From: Pseudomonadota bacterium | GTDB taxonomy: Bacteria > Myxococcota_A > Polyangia > Haliangiales > Haliangiaceae | Direction: 5' to 3' | Length of the DNA: 64,000 nucleotides | Assembly (NCBI GenBank): GCA_022360315.1 | Contig: JAKSDA010000633.1 | Coordinates: 1 to 64,000 of the forward strand | Part shown: one piece after another, positions 40,201-47,918 of the stretch | Layout of the letters: every line of letters starts with the position of its first letter | Numbering within the stretch: position 1 is the first letter of the stretch | The notes under the pieces: model-generated | The model's database searches: none | What the model saw: the letters and a program-made list of their open reading frames with translations, nothing else | Told to the model about the DNA's origin: nothing | Made by a program: the position numbers and the translations under genes

Positions 40201-40409
40201 TCCTTTCCATCGGACAGGCGAAGAGCCAATCCATCGGGCAGTTTTTCTTGCTGAAGCATGACCCGGTCCCGGTCCGATCGAGTAACGTCGCTGCCTGGTC
40301 TACTCTGCGTCGACTTTTTGCCACCGCAACTCAGGCCACAAAAAAGGGCTGCCATAAACAGCCCGAGTGCCGCCGCGTTCTGTGCGAAACGCTGTGCTCT
40401 GGAATGCAT
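34230..40409 (-). CDS. Alpha-2-macroglobulin-family lipoprotein with thioester motif
   Basis: 2059 residues, larger than Escherichia coli YfhM (about 1650). Lipoprotein signal LFCGLSC at about residue 28. Domain order fits bacterial macroglobulins: an N-terminal Ig-like region, repeated MG domains (about 200-1200), a bait-like low-complexity stretch (about 1290-1370, ADNAEAEGVVRGVAGARAEAPP), the ANG2-type segment, and a thioester-containing alpha-helical domain. The reactive motif CAEQ (YPYECAEQVSSRV) is at about 1566. The protein should sit in the periplasm on the membrane and trap proteases. The usual neighbour, penicillin-binding protein 1C, is absent; instead a DUF2252 lipoprotein gene lies upstream in the same direction. 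Confidence 0.92.
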   Translation of the reverse strand: MHSRAQRFAQNAAALGLFMAALFCGLSCGGKKSTQSRPGSDVTRSDRDRVMLQQEKLPDGLALRLSDGKDGPYQPVRVKPAVATELSGDEANALLGRLSPLAGTFNDKKSFALRDRSRPAPRTGKSIAAKFPPDRIESGAEQPGRVTGQTTSELRVVRWAPEGNVPLVPHLSVTFSQPMVAVTGHTDTVARGVPVKLTPTPTGNWRWVGTRTLLFDPDPRFPQATEYRVEIAAGTRSQTGATLAEASSFTFKTPPPRVVQSHPTTSPQPRDPAMFILFDQAVDAPAVLETIVVRAGAETYPVRALSEREIAENPAIKSLVESAAKEQDKPRHVAFRPAARLPVDTHIEVVVGPGTPSAEGPRKTESAQSFSFRTYAPLAVEQARCSYGSSCPPMTPWTVRFNNPLDVESFDAESIRISPRLPGYRADANGRYLHLRGRSKGRTTYTVTLPGELTDRFGQALGKSESLTFQVGDANPSFWGPQGLVVLDPTAKKRTLDVFTTNIKAVKVRLYRVTPRDWDAFAAYMRRPYSHQNRQYAPNTPPGTQIADTVIEVSGETDEMVETAIDLSPALASADGTGHVVVVAEPTPWTRTQRPPMVHAWVQATQIGLDAFVDDTELIAWATRLSDGEPLSGVSLEIAPFGTSASSDERGMARMPLSAPKSKGRHLLLARKGNDSAILPERLTWWGRGGSWSRRDPGQSLRWYVFDDRAMYKPGEEVHIKGWVRRIDNREGGDLIALGGAVDQVSYTVFGPRGNEILKDKISVNALGGFDSKFTLPKTPNLGWARIEMKAVGRGAVNGRTHNHSFQIQEFRRPEFEVNVQASQGPHVVGSSADVTVKAKYYAGGGLPGAQVNWHVTAQPGSFTPPNRDDYTFGTWVPWWGWHRWAYPGPTEANKSYSHQGKTDATGKHVVRVDFLSVKPPRPMQVTAQATVMDVNRQAWSANAGLLVHPSELYVGLKRDKYFVEKGQPIELEGIVVDHDGKAVAGKPVSLRAVRMDWAWKKGKYVTEERDPQECERMSENDSFSCSFDTAEGGQYKITAQVVDDRGRTNHTELTYWVSGGEQPAAREVELEQVTLIPDKKQYRPGDTAEILIQSPFAPAEGILSIRRSGIVSTQRFTLKDRATTVVTVPIRQGHIPNVHVQVDIVGSAMRLDDQGVPVEKLPRRPALATGQLNLAVPAASRTLQVNATPRDRKLAPGEKTQIDISVRDAGGEPVSGAEVAVIVVDESVLSLSNYQLADPIEVFYAQRPSGARDHHLRQSVKLARPDADAFDIDVDELADSNSPVMLQSALADNAEAEGVVRGVAGARAEAPPDPEAAPLPKESARFSRAKGKALGRVGGGQSQAPIAVRSNFNALATFAPRVQTDAQGRAAVDVNVPDNLTRYRVMAVAVVGDRQFGKGESSITARRPLMVRPSAPRFLNFGDRFDLPVVVQNQTDEAMAVRVAVRATNAQLTAGLGRALSVPANDRVEIRFPAAAEMAGTARFQVAAAAGGWSDASEFALPVWSPATTEAFATYGEIDRGAIRQPVALPGNVVEQFGGLDITTSSTQLQALTDAFLYLVQYPYECAEQVSSRVLAVAALSDVLDAFGAAGLPPRKEIDAAMVRDIEKLRGMQNPDGGFGWWRPGNQSWPYLSIHVANALNRAKANGFRVSASSLDRSKQYMRNVEKYIPRWYPDRVRWTLIAYALHTRKAMGDVDTARARQLIRQAGADKLPLDALGWLLGVLSGDRSSAKELAQIHRHLQNRVTETAAAANFVTSYSDGGHLILHSSRRADGIILESLIADKPKSDLIAKLVRGLLGHRKRGRWGNTQENAFVLLALDRYFKTYENVTPNFVARAWLGDGYAGEHRFRGRTTDRHHIDVPMKYLADIGKGDVVLHKDGRGRMYYRIGMTYAPASLTLDPADHGFAVARRYEAVDDPGDVSRLDDGTWKIKAGTRVRVRLTMVAENRRYHVALVDPLPAGLEAMNPALAVTGAIPQDPSAQKQGPYWWWQRTWYEHQNMRDERIEAFASLLWAGVHEYTYVARATTPGNYVVPPAKAEEMYSPETFGRSGSDKVIVE

Positions 40410-40550
40410 GATAGTGTCCTCGGTGCCGACTGTGTCTCTCTACGACCCCGCCAATCGCCATTGACTTGGCAGAAAGTTCGCAGATGGCGAGCCACGGTCG
40501 CGCAACCTGGCCCCGACGTCAAGTGACCCGACCCGTCCGGAATTCGAGCT

Positions 40551-41846
40551 TTACCGGCGCCGCCGAGCGGCCTTGTGGGAAGCGGCCTCTCGGCGGAACA
40601 TCTCCCACGATTTGTATGTGACTCCGGTCATCTCGTCGATGAGCTTGCGGATGCGAGGTTCAAAATCGACGAGCATTCGGATCTGCGCTCGCCGCAACTG
40701 CGCATCGAGAGGCGACGCGATCTTGGCCACATGTCCCCGGCCGAGCTGAACTCCGATGTCGTGGGCCAGTTCGCTCAGCTCATCGACGGAGCGCAACGTC
40801 TTCATGATGTTGAGCTCTCGATAGTTGTGTAGCCACTCCTGAATCCACAGCGGCGGGTTGGCCGACGATTCACCAGCAGCCCGGGGAACCTCGGCGAGAA
40901 ATCGTATGGGCTGCCGGCCGATGCGTGTCTTGCCGAGCAAAATTCGGAACGCACCACCACTGCCCGACGCATTGATGCAACTGATGCTGCTGATATCGCG
41001 GATCTCTTTGGCTTCTAGGATGACGTCATCTGTGGCCGCGAGGGTCGTGCCCTCGATGCGGATAAGAAACTTCTTATCCATCGCGCTGCCAAATCCGGTT
41101 GTCAGCCGTCCGTATTTTTTCAGGGTGAAAAAATATTCGGGCAATGCGGCATAGGTCTCGCGGAGAAGGGCGACATAGCGCTGATAGCCGGCGATGAGCT
41201 GCCTCTCATCCTCGGACACCAGTGGCTTCATCAGCGATTCGACCTCGTCGAGAAACCGGTTGCGATCATCGCTGAACTCCATCTCGATCCGCCTGACATA
41301 GGCAGGAGTAGCTGCCTCGACCTCCGGATCCTCGAGCGCCTCGCGATATCCCCGGAAGAACTCGTCGATAGTTGGACCGGATTCCCACTCGCGAAGCCCG
41401 GCAGCAATGCGGATGCTCACACCAAAACGGACCAGATCGATCACCGCGGGACCAGATGACGCATCGTCGTAATCTGCCAGTCCACGGCCAACCGAGGTAA
41501 CCGCATACTGTTCGAGGTGGGCGTCGCCGTGAAGATTGACCGTGGGCATGGCTGCCAGGACATCGTCGATACGACGACAGATCTGATCGGAGAAACGCAG
41601 GTTGGTGAAGCGAAAATAGCCGTACGGATTGTCGAGCAGTCGGCGCAAAAGCAGCGAGTCTTCCTCAAAACGATAGCTCTCGAAGGGAAGGTGCAGCGCG
41701 ATGGGCCGACCATTGCCAGCATCGGCGCAGTCCGGATGCGTGGCCGGCTTGCTCGGTGGGCGGCAAGCCGCAGAGATCAACAGTGAAATTATCAGGACGA
41801 CACCCCGGCTCACAGGGTGATTTTGCCCCATCAAGCCGCGTCGCAA
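40551..41846 (-). CDS. DUF2252-family lipoprotein
   Basis: 431 residues. TTG at 41846 follows an AGGGGAG sequence closely, and ATG at 41831 is an alternative. Lipoprotein signal VVLIISLLISAAC. The body shows the DUF2252 kinase-like motifs: NLHGDAHLEQY and LADYDDASSGPAVIDLVRF, with SAMDKKFLIRIEG upstream-like nucleotide contacts and HVAKI near the end. Cytoplasmic DUF2252 proteins are related to aminoglycoside phosphotransferase folds; an exported, lipid-anchored version is odd since ATP is absent from the periplasm. The gap to the macroglobulin gene is 141 bases. Confidence 0.75.
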   Translation of the reverse strand: MRRGLMGQNHPVSRGVVLIISLLISAACRPPSKPATHPDCADAGNGRPIALHLPFESYRFEEDSLLLRRLLDNPYGYFRFTNLRFSDQICRRIDDVLAAMPTVNLHGDAHLEQYAVTSVGRGLADYDDASSGPAVIDLVRFGVSIRIAAGLREWESGPTIDEFFRGYREALEDPEVEAATPAYVRRIEMEFSDDRNRFLDEVESLMKPLVSEDERQLIAGYQRYVALLRETYAALPEYFFTLKKYGRLTTGFGSAMDKKFLIRIEGTTLAATDDVILEAKEIRDISSISCINASGSGGAFRILLGKTRIGRQPIRFLAEVPRAAGESSANPPLWIQEWLHNYRELNIMKTLRSVDELSELAHDIGVQLGRGHVAKIASPLDAQLRRAQIRMLVDFEPRIRKLIDEMTGVTYKSWEMFRREAASHKAARRRR

Positions 41847-42034
41847 AAGCTCCCCTGGCGACAGTTCTGGATACTTGAAATGGCACTCTGCAGCGCTGGT
41901 CAGCGTGAGTCGAATAATTCATTCATGCAATGTAGGCATCTGGATTACCCAACGATAGTTTCGTCAACCCGATAACTACGCTCGAGCGACCGACTTCAGT
42001 CGGACCAGCACTTTACCCATCGGTTACCCCAACA

Positions 42035-42060
42035 CCATCCATCCATCCGTCCATCCATAC
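42035..42060 (+). repeat. CCAT tetranucleotide microsatellite
   Basis: The run caccatccatccatccgtccatccata has six four-base units with one substitution, followed by tacatacatg. It sits in a non-coding gap. Confidence 0.7.
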
Positions 42061-42093
42061 ATACATGCTGTGTCACCCGATTGCCTAAGAGTC

Positions 42094-42135
42094 CTACATA
42101 GAATTTTCTACATAAAATTTTCTACATAAAATCTG
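42094..42135 (+). repeat. Three 14-base tandem repeats
   Basis: Units ctacatagaatttt, ctacataaaatttt and ctacataaaatctg lie end to end. They are A/T-rich in an otherwise GC-rich genome, non-coding, and might be a protein binding array or simple slippage product. Confidence 0.75.
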
Positions 42136-42677
42136 TTTCGTAGTCCATTCGGCTCAAAGTTGAAATAAAATAACTATTCGCCGCGCCGAATGGATGGATA
42201 AGTGAGTAGCATGGCGCACCGCGGCTCTTGGTCGCGCAGGATGGGTCGGTACTGGTCGTCCAGTTGTCAAGCTCACAGAGGGTAGTACGCGCGATGCAGC
42301 CCGCGTACAGCGACTCACGGGTGACCAGACCTGTGAGCGCATTTACCGGCCCATAGCCGTTGCCAGTGCGCCGGGACATGCGAGTGAGCCGACTTTCCCG
42401 CCATACTGCTCATAATCAGACAATAAGTCGTTATCGTTAGTGATATACGATGATTGACAAAAGTAGTAAAGATCGTGAGAATGACGCCAATAACTTACTC
42501 AGTTCGAAATAGGGTGTTATCTGGCTGACAAGTTGGAAAAGTGACGGATTGGCATGGCCTGGAAGTCAGAAGTCATACGTAGAGACCGTGGGCTTTTTTG
42601 GCCGCGAGTGTTTTCGCGATAGAGGCTGTCCTTGTCCCTTTCCGCGCCAGGTAACGCCGTCGACCGAGGGAGTACCC

Positions 42678-45329
42678 ATGCTTGACGATCATATTGTGCA
42701 GCCCAGCCTGCTCGCCCGTAGGATAGGTCGCTGCCTGTCAATCATTGTCGCGCTTTTGGTTATATTCACACACAGATCAGAGGTACGAGCCGACTTCGAG
42801 CCTCTGGTTGGCATCGTTCTCTGTGAGGCCAGCTACACAAATAACTGGTATTCATCTCACTCCAGCAGCCAAGCCCTGGTTGGTTTGGCCGGGCTGGTGG
42901 GCGTACCGTATCGCACCCTGACCCTGCGAGAGCTGGTCGAGAAAAAGAATCCGGGTTTTACCAGCGTATGGTTCAGTCAATGCCTCGACGTGAGTGAGCA
43001 ATACATGTCGCCGCTGGTGGAATTTTTGCAGTCTCATGTAGAAGCGGGCAACTCGGTGTTTCTCGACGGTCCACTGGCCCGGGATCGCGTGGACTCATAT
43101 GGTAACAGTCAATACAGGGGTATGGCCGAGGAACTGGCCTTTCTCGGCGTGCGAGATGATGGCTGGCATTGGGTCGAAGGCGACGAGGTCTACACGACGT
43201 CGTCCACTCATCCTGTCGCGGCGCGGGCCGGGTACTCGAGCAATACCCGGCTCACCCAGGGAATGCGCACATCCATGCAGATCGTGACTCTCACCGATTT
43301 CGACGCGCCGGGCAGCGATATGCTTCTCGAGCTGATCGATCCAGATGGCAACAGTTCTCACCTCCATCCCTATCTCGTGGTCACGGAACCGGGCAATGGC
43401 GCCAGGGTTGTTGCGGCGAGCACATATGGAACCAGTGCCGCGCCGGCGTCGCCAATTCGCAACAACCGGGACGAGTTCTTTTACGACAATCAACTCCTGC
43501 CCTATCTCGTCGAGGCATTGTTGTGGGCGGTGGGTCCAGGCGACCAGCCATTTGTCGGTCTGCAACTGTCGCATGCGCCAGTCACAGTCATCGGCAGGCT
43601 CGATGGTGATGTGAGCGATAGCACTCAGGCGACCGATGTCACGCTGGATTATCTGAACGATCTGGCCAGGCAGACCGGTGTGGCGACGGTCTATGGCATC
43701 GTCTCAAAGGACGCGCAAAATGCCGATACCTGGCAGTCTTTTCGCCGAGGTGGCGAGGAGCTGCAGCGGCTGGGCGGGTCGCTGGCCAGCCATTCTCACT
43801 CACATATCGACCAGATGAGCCGGGACCTGGACGATGATCAATGGAAGAGCGAGATCGCTGAATCTCTGCAGCTGATCCGCAACAACCTCAGCGACACGAC
43901 TTTCACGCCGGATGCATATGCATTCATCAATCCGGGCAACACGATTCAAAGCCACCATTACGGCAAGTTCTTTTCTACCATCGATCTATATATGACCCAT
44001 GGCTTCGAATACTTTGTGCCATACGCCTCCGGAGTGATGGGATTCGATCTGCCGTCCCGGACGAAGCCAAAGCCGACCATCAACTGCAGCCCCATCGGGG
44101 ATTATACCTGGCTCTACTCGAGGAGCTGGATCTATACAGTGGATGAGGCAGCCGAGAACCAGGCCCGGATTCTCGATTATTATCAAAATACGGTGGGCCG
44201 CGGTGTTCTGTACAACCAGATGTGGCACGACTACTCGATAGGCGATCTATCGCCTCTTCTGCATTATCCCGACACACCGAGCGCGCGGCCGCTCTTCGAT
44301 GCCAATCGCGATCATTTTGCGGCCAACCGCATCTATGCGCCATCGGCGAGCGAATTGGTTGGCAAGATGCACACTGCCCACAAAGTCGCGATATCGAGCC
44401 GAGCACAGGGTCACTATCTGCTCGCGACCCTGGATTATTCGAATGTTCCTGCAAGCCATGTCGACCATATCGCCGGCATGGGAGTCCGGCTGAACGGCAG
44501 CGACAAATCGATCAAGGCAGTGGCCATCGACGGTGTCCCTCATCATGCATTTACCAATGACACTGTCATCTTGCCTCCGGCTGAGGGGAGCAATCACACC
44601 CTGGCAATACGTCTCGCCGACACGCCTGCAACGGAAGCCCGGCTCACTTATATTTCGAAATCCTACGACCAGATCGAGAAAACGGACGGTCAGCTGAACG
44701 TCTGGTTGCGCCAGCCCGGGGTCACCACTCGTTTCTGTGTTGGTGCGCCCCACCAAACCGTGGTTCTCCACGCCGACTCCTATCAGCGCAGCGGCAGTGG
44801 CGAGTTCTGCGGTGACATCGGGTTTGCGTCGACCACGCCATTAGTATCCGCGAAGGCGCTGTCTACGGGTGACAACGGCCTGTACATCGAGGCCGCCGAA
44901 CGGGTGATCTCGTCGGCCAGTGTGGCAGGCCGTCTGGCCAGCTTCAGAATCCAGGCCGGCGAGGCTGGATATATCTATTTTGCTTATGAATTGGCTCCCG
45001 AACAAATTCTGATCGATGGTGAAGTCATTCCGGTCGAGTTCAGTCATGGCCGGTTTTCGTTCGAAGTTGCGCGATCGGACCAACCGGTGACCATCGAAGT
45101 CCAGCTGGCGGCGGAAGTTGTTATCGACAAACCTGTCGCCCCCGATATGCCATCGAAAAAACCCGGTGATCGTGAAGACCCCGATATGGCCCCGCATACC
45201 GGCCCGTTGTCCGGAGCGCCATCAGGCGGCTGCTCGGTGGGCGCGCGCTCTTTCGATGCCCAGCTGCACACGTTCTTGCTCTTTGCTCTCTTTGCGCTCC
45301 CCGTATACAGACGCCGTCGTAGGAAATGA
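42678..45329 (+). CDS. Surface-anchored polysaccharide-deacetylase-like protein with MYXO-CTERM-like tail
   Basis: 883 residues from ATG 42678, which has a GAGGGAG site (the frame is open to 42549). Signal peptide with helix about 18-32 (SIIVALLVIF). A central NodB-like segment begins VTVIGRLDGDVSDS (about 300) and has SHSHSHIDQM (about 372), resembling the catalytic Asp and His motifs of polysaccharide deacetylases. The N-terminal 270 residues look like a glutamine-amidotransferase-type (GATase-like) fold. The C-terminus has GGCSVGARS, a hydrophobic stretch and RRRRRK: the layout of MYXO-CTERM sorting tails, which are exported by type II secretion and anchored after cleavage at the Cys. Substrate unknown. 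Confidence 0.65.
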   Translation: MLDDHIVQPSLLARRIGRCLSIIVALLVIFTHRSEVRADFEPLVGIVLCEASYTNNWYSSHSSSQALVGLAGLVGVPYRTLTLRELVEKKNPGFTSVWFSQCLDVSEQYMSPLVEFLQSHVEAGNSVFLDGPLARDRVDSYGNSQYRGMAEELAFLGVRDDGWHWVEGDEVYTTSSTHPVAARAGYSSNTRLTQGMRTSMQIVTLTDFDAPGSDMLLELIDPDGNSSHLHPYLVVTEPGNGARVVAASTYGTSAAPASPIRNNRDEFFYDNQLLPYLVEALLWAVGPGDQPFVGLQLSHAPVTVIGRLDGDVSDSTQATDVTLDYLNDLARQTGVATVYGIVSKDAQNADTWQSFRRGGEELQRLGGSLASHSHSHIDQMSRDLDDDQWKSEIAESLQLIRNNLSDTTFTPDAYAFINPGNTIQSHHYGKFFSTIDLYMTHGFEYFVPYASGVMGFDLPSRTKPKPTINCSPIGDYTWLYSRSWIYTVDEAAENQARILDYYQNTVGRGVLYNQMWHDYSIGDLSPLLHYPDTPSARPLFDANRDHFAANRIYAPSASELVGKMHTAHKVAISSRAQGHYLLATLDYSNVPASHVDHIAGMGVRLNGSDKSIKAVAIDGVPHHAFTNDTVILPPAEGSNHTLAIRLADTPATEARLTYISKSYDQIEKTDGQLNVWLRQPGVTTRFCVGAPHQTVVLHADSYQRSGSGEFCGDIGFASTTPLVSAKALSTGDNGLYIEAAERVISSASVAGRLASFRIQAGEAGYIYFAYELAPEQILIDGEVIPVEFSHGRFSFEVARSDQPVTIEVQLAAEVVIDKPVAPDMPSKKPGDREDPDMAPHTGPLSGAPSGGCSVGARSFDAQLHTFLLFALFALPVYRRRRRK

Positions 45330-45381
45330 GGCTGCCTGGATGACCTCGCGGTGCCATAGCTGCTGGCGGCGCCCGGCCTGG

Positions 45382-46269
45382 TCAGTCCAGAGCAATTGAG
45401 ATTGTTTTGGACACGGCGCTGCTCCCACCCACCACCAAGGTGCCGATGATGTCCCCCTCGACAGATAGGTGCGCAAACAGAACACTCGGAGACGGCGGCA
45501 CCATCAAGTACCCCTGTTCAATGACTATTTCGGTTTTCTTGACACCCATCTTGTCATATAAGAAGCAGGCCAGTGGACCCGCAGCCATGCCCGTGGCCGA
45601 CTCCTCGGGGATTCCGTACCGCGGTGCGAACATCCGACCCGCAGCGTCACTCGAGGGCTGTCTGGTTTCTGTCGTGAAGGCATAGTATCCGATGAGATCC
45701 AGTCGATCGCTGATCTGCGCGATCATGGACAGATCGGGGATTGCCGCCGACAACCTATCCTCACTCGCCACGGGAATCAACAGAAACGAATTTCCCGTAT
45801 TGACCACGACTGGAGACACCGATCCGATCAGGTCGGACACTTCGAGCCCAACCGACTTGACGATGGCAGCCAAGTCCACATCGGCGTCCTTCGGATCTAT
45901 GTACCGAGGAGCCTTTTGCTCCATGAACGCCATATCACCGGAGAGGACAATTTTCCGGACTCCGTCAACCGTCTCCTTGGAACTGCGATAACCCTGGATT
46001 TTGCCCTGGCTGGCCAGATACGAGAACACCGCGATCGTCGCATGTCCACAGTGAGCTATCTGCTGAGTGGGAGTGTAAAAATCGAGCTTGAAGTCGGCAC
46101 AGGTAGATGTCGAGACAAACGCGGTCTCGGACAAGCCCACCCGCCGGGCGATCTCCTGCTTCGTATCGCCACTCAAATCGTCTGCATCGAGGACGACACC
46201 GGCAGGATTTCCACCGCCACCGGCGGTCCCAAACGCATTGATAATACGAACATTGATCGTCGGCATCAC
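45382..46269 (-). CDS. PhzF-family epimerase/isomerase
   Basis: 295 residues. Two-lobed PhzF fold with NAFGT...GNPAGVV near the start, the catalytic Glu in RVGLSETAFV, the CGHAT motif and GIPEESATGMAAGPL. The family isomerises small carboxylates (trans-2,3-dihydro-3-hydroxyanthranilate in phenazine synthesis) but no other phenazine gene is present, so the substrate is unknown. GTG at 46269 is directly followed by ATG at 46266; a GGAG lies upstream of both. It is divergent from a LysR gene, which probably regulates it. Confidence 0.88.
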   Translation of the reverse strand: MMPTINVRIINAFGTAGGGGNPAGVVLDADDLSGDTKQEIARRVGLSETAFVSTSTCADFKLDFYTPTQQIAHCGHATIAVFSYLASQGKIQGYRSSKETVDGVRKIVLSGDMAFMEQKAPRYIDPKDADVDLAAIVKSVGLEVSDLIGSVSPVVVNTGNSFLLIPVASEDRLSAAIPDLSMIAQISDRLDLIGYYAFTTETRQPSSDAAGRMFAPRYGIPEESATGMAAGPLACFLYDKMGVKKTEIVIEQGYLMVPPSPSVLFAHLSVEGDIIGTLVVGGSSAVSKTISIALD

Positions 46270-46452
46270 GCAAATACTCCACGCTGCGCGATCCAGCGTT
46301 CTGCTTCATCATGTTGGAAGGTTGGTTGCTTCATTTTCTTCTCCTGGTTTGACTGCACACGATGGCCGTACGCTCTTCATTGCAGGATATGCTCTCTTGC
46401 CTCGCGTGTTGTTGCTTTGCTCCTCGACACAGTTTTCCATTGGACTGCCCGG

Positions 46453-46475
46453 GGGCAAATCATATATTTTTGCCC
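46453..46475. promoter_or_regulatory. Dyad operator in the phzF-lysR intergenic region
   Basis: GGGCAAA (46453-46459) and TTTGCCC (46469-46475) form a perfect inverted repeat with nine bases between, rich in A/T. A third half-site TTTTTTTGCCC ends immediately before the LysR ATG. LysR-family regulators bind such dyads with an A/T core in divergent promoters; position right next to its own start suggests autorepression. Confidence 0.5.
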
Positions 46476-46497
46476 TCAGGCTTAGCTTTTTTTGCCC

Positions 46498-47454
46498 ATG
46501 ACCACCACGCGAACACCCTCGCTCAACACGCTCCTCGCTTTCGAGGCGGCCGCACGTCATGGCAGTTTTGTCAAAGCAGCGGCCGAGCTACATGTCACGG
46601 CCGCTGCGATCAGCCATCGCGTGAAGAGTTTAGAGGAGCAACTCGGCGTGGTGCTGTTCAGGCGAAAGGCCCGGGGCATCGAGCTCACCGAAGTCGGCCG
46701 GCGGTACCGCAACAGAATTGCCAGTGCCTTTCAGATCATCGAACGCGCAACGGCTGATCTCGACCAAGTGGGTGTGGAGGGGCCACTCATCGTATCGACG
46801 CCTGAATCATTCGCCCAATTCTGGCTGATACCTCGCTTGCGTCGATTGGTCCATCGGTTTCCTGAACTCCAGCTCACCGTAGCAGGCGATAGCCGATTAT
46901 CTGATTTACGCGACGATCAGACGGATATCGGGATTCGATACGGGATGGGCAGGTATCCTGGCCTATCATCGGAATACTTATTTGGCGACGCGGTGACGTT
47001 ACTTGTGTCAGCAGAATCGATGAGCGACAAAACCGATACGCGCGCCGGGACAATGTTGCGGGAGAACATTCTGCTGGAAGACTACGGAACAGCCCCCAAC
47101 GAGCCATGGATGACCTGGCAACCCTGGATCCGGGAAGCAGGGATGCAGAGTGAAGCCAGCCATCGCAAGCTGCGCTTTCCGCACAGTGGTCTTGCTGTCC
47201 TTGCCTGCCGGGAATCTGCCGGAATTTGTATCGGGCGTATGTCTCTCGTGTACGATCTCGTGCGGCAGCGAGAGCTCCGAGCGCTCATGCCCTGGCGAAG
47301 CACCGAGTTTGCTTACCATCTGGTGACCCGTCCTCGAGACGCAGAGAACCCAAGAATACTGGCATTCCGAACCTGGCTTATCGAAGAAATCGACACCTAT
47401 GTCGGTGACGTGCATCGTGTTCTCGGTTTCGAGGTAAGCCGTCCCGGTGAGTGA
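46498..47454 (+). CDS. LysR-family transcriptional regulator (GcvA-like)
   Basis: 318 residues from ATG 46498 (an in-frame TTG lies two codons earlier). Winged helix-turn-helix at about 6-65 (LLAFEAAARHGSFVKAAAEL, VTAAAISHRVKSLEEQLG, LFRR) followed by the LysR effector-binding domain, with the GcvA-type DIGIRYG and LEDYGTAP segments. Divergent from phzF; the shared gap holds a dyad. The likely target is phzF and itself. The effector is unknown. Confidence 0.9.
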   Translation: MTTTRTPSLNTLLAFEAAARHGSFVKAAAELHVTAAAISHRVKSLEEQLGVVLFRRKARGIELTEVGRRYRNRIASAFQIIERATADLDQVGVEGPLIVSTPESFAQFWLIPRLRRLVHRFPELQLTVAGDSRLSDLRDDQTDIGIRYGMGRYPGLSSEYLFGDAVTLLVSAESMSDKTDTRAGTMLRENILLEDYGTAPNEPWMTWQPWIREAGMQSEASHRKLRFPHSGLAVLACRESAGICIGRMSLVYDLVRQRELRALMPWRSTEFAYHLVTRPRDAENPRILAFRTWLIEEIDTYVGDVHRVLGFEVSRPGE

Positions 47455-47545
47455 GCCGGTCGCAATCCGATTTTTCATCCATTGATGAGACCTTGATTGT
47501 CCACCTGCTGCAGGATTCGGGTAAGGTCATACGCCGCGCCGTGCT

Positions 47546-47869
47546 GTGATTTTCGAGTGCGTCGGTTTGCCCGGGGTAATCCAGGCGGTCGTCGAGGGCG
47601 CTCCGGTCGGAGCCCGGATCGTGGTCGTCGGGGTCTGTATGGAACCGGACCAATTCGAGCCGAGTGTCGTCGTCGACAAGCAACTCGATTTCCACTTCGT
47701 ACTTGCCTATACTCGCAATGAATTCGCCAACACCCTCCATCGGATCGCGGAGGGAGAGATCGTCGCCCAGCCGATTATCACCGGTCACGTGGGACTCGAA
47801 GGTGTAGCAGAGGCATTCGAAGAACTGGGTAATCCCGAGAAGCACGCGAAGATCCTCATTCATCCCTGA
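47546..47869 (+). pseudogene. Truncated zinc-type alcohol dehydrogenase, C-terminal part
   Basis: 107 codons read as the end of a medium-chain dehydrogenase: the end of the nucleotide-binding fold (GARIVVVGVCMEPDQF), the DFHFVLAYTRNEFANTLHRIAEG segment and the terminal EELGNPEKHAKILIHP. The full family has about 340-370 residues, so the N-terminal catalytic half is gone; in-frame stop TAA lies shortly upstream. The GTG at the start is probably not used. A sign of gene loss in this accessory stretch. Confidence 0.75.
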
Positions 47870-47918
47870 GGAATCGAACGTGCATCTCGCGTGTGACAGG
47901 CTCGTTGGTTCATCATCG

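Larger units (their letters stand above)
41847..42677. other. 831-base gap, lower GC, with simple repeats
   Basis: No convincing gene. It contains a CCAT microsatellite (about 42035-42060), three 14-base repeats (42094-42135) and, around 42380-42520, an A/T-rich region with many ATTG/CAAT words. A minus-strand frame 42122-42379 (85 residues with four Cys) lacks a ribosome site and family match. The region separates the leftward DUF2252 gene from the rightward deacetylase-like gene and should hold both promoters. Confidence 0.5.

Noticed and set aside
42122..42379. 85-codon leftward frame with four Cys
   Set aside because: No ribosome site and overlaps the 14-base repeat array; not supported as a gene.
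45382..46269. Phenazine biosynthesis cluster
   Set aside because: A lone PhzF-family gene with a LysR neighbour; no phzA/B/D/E/G genes.
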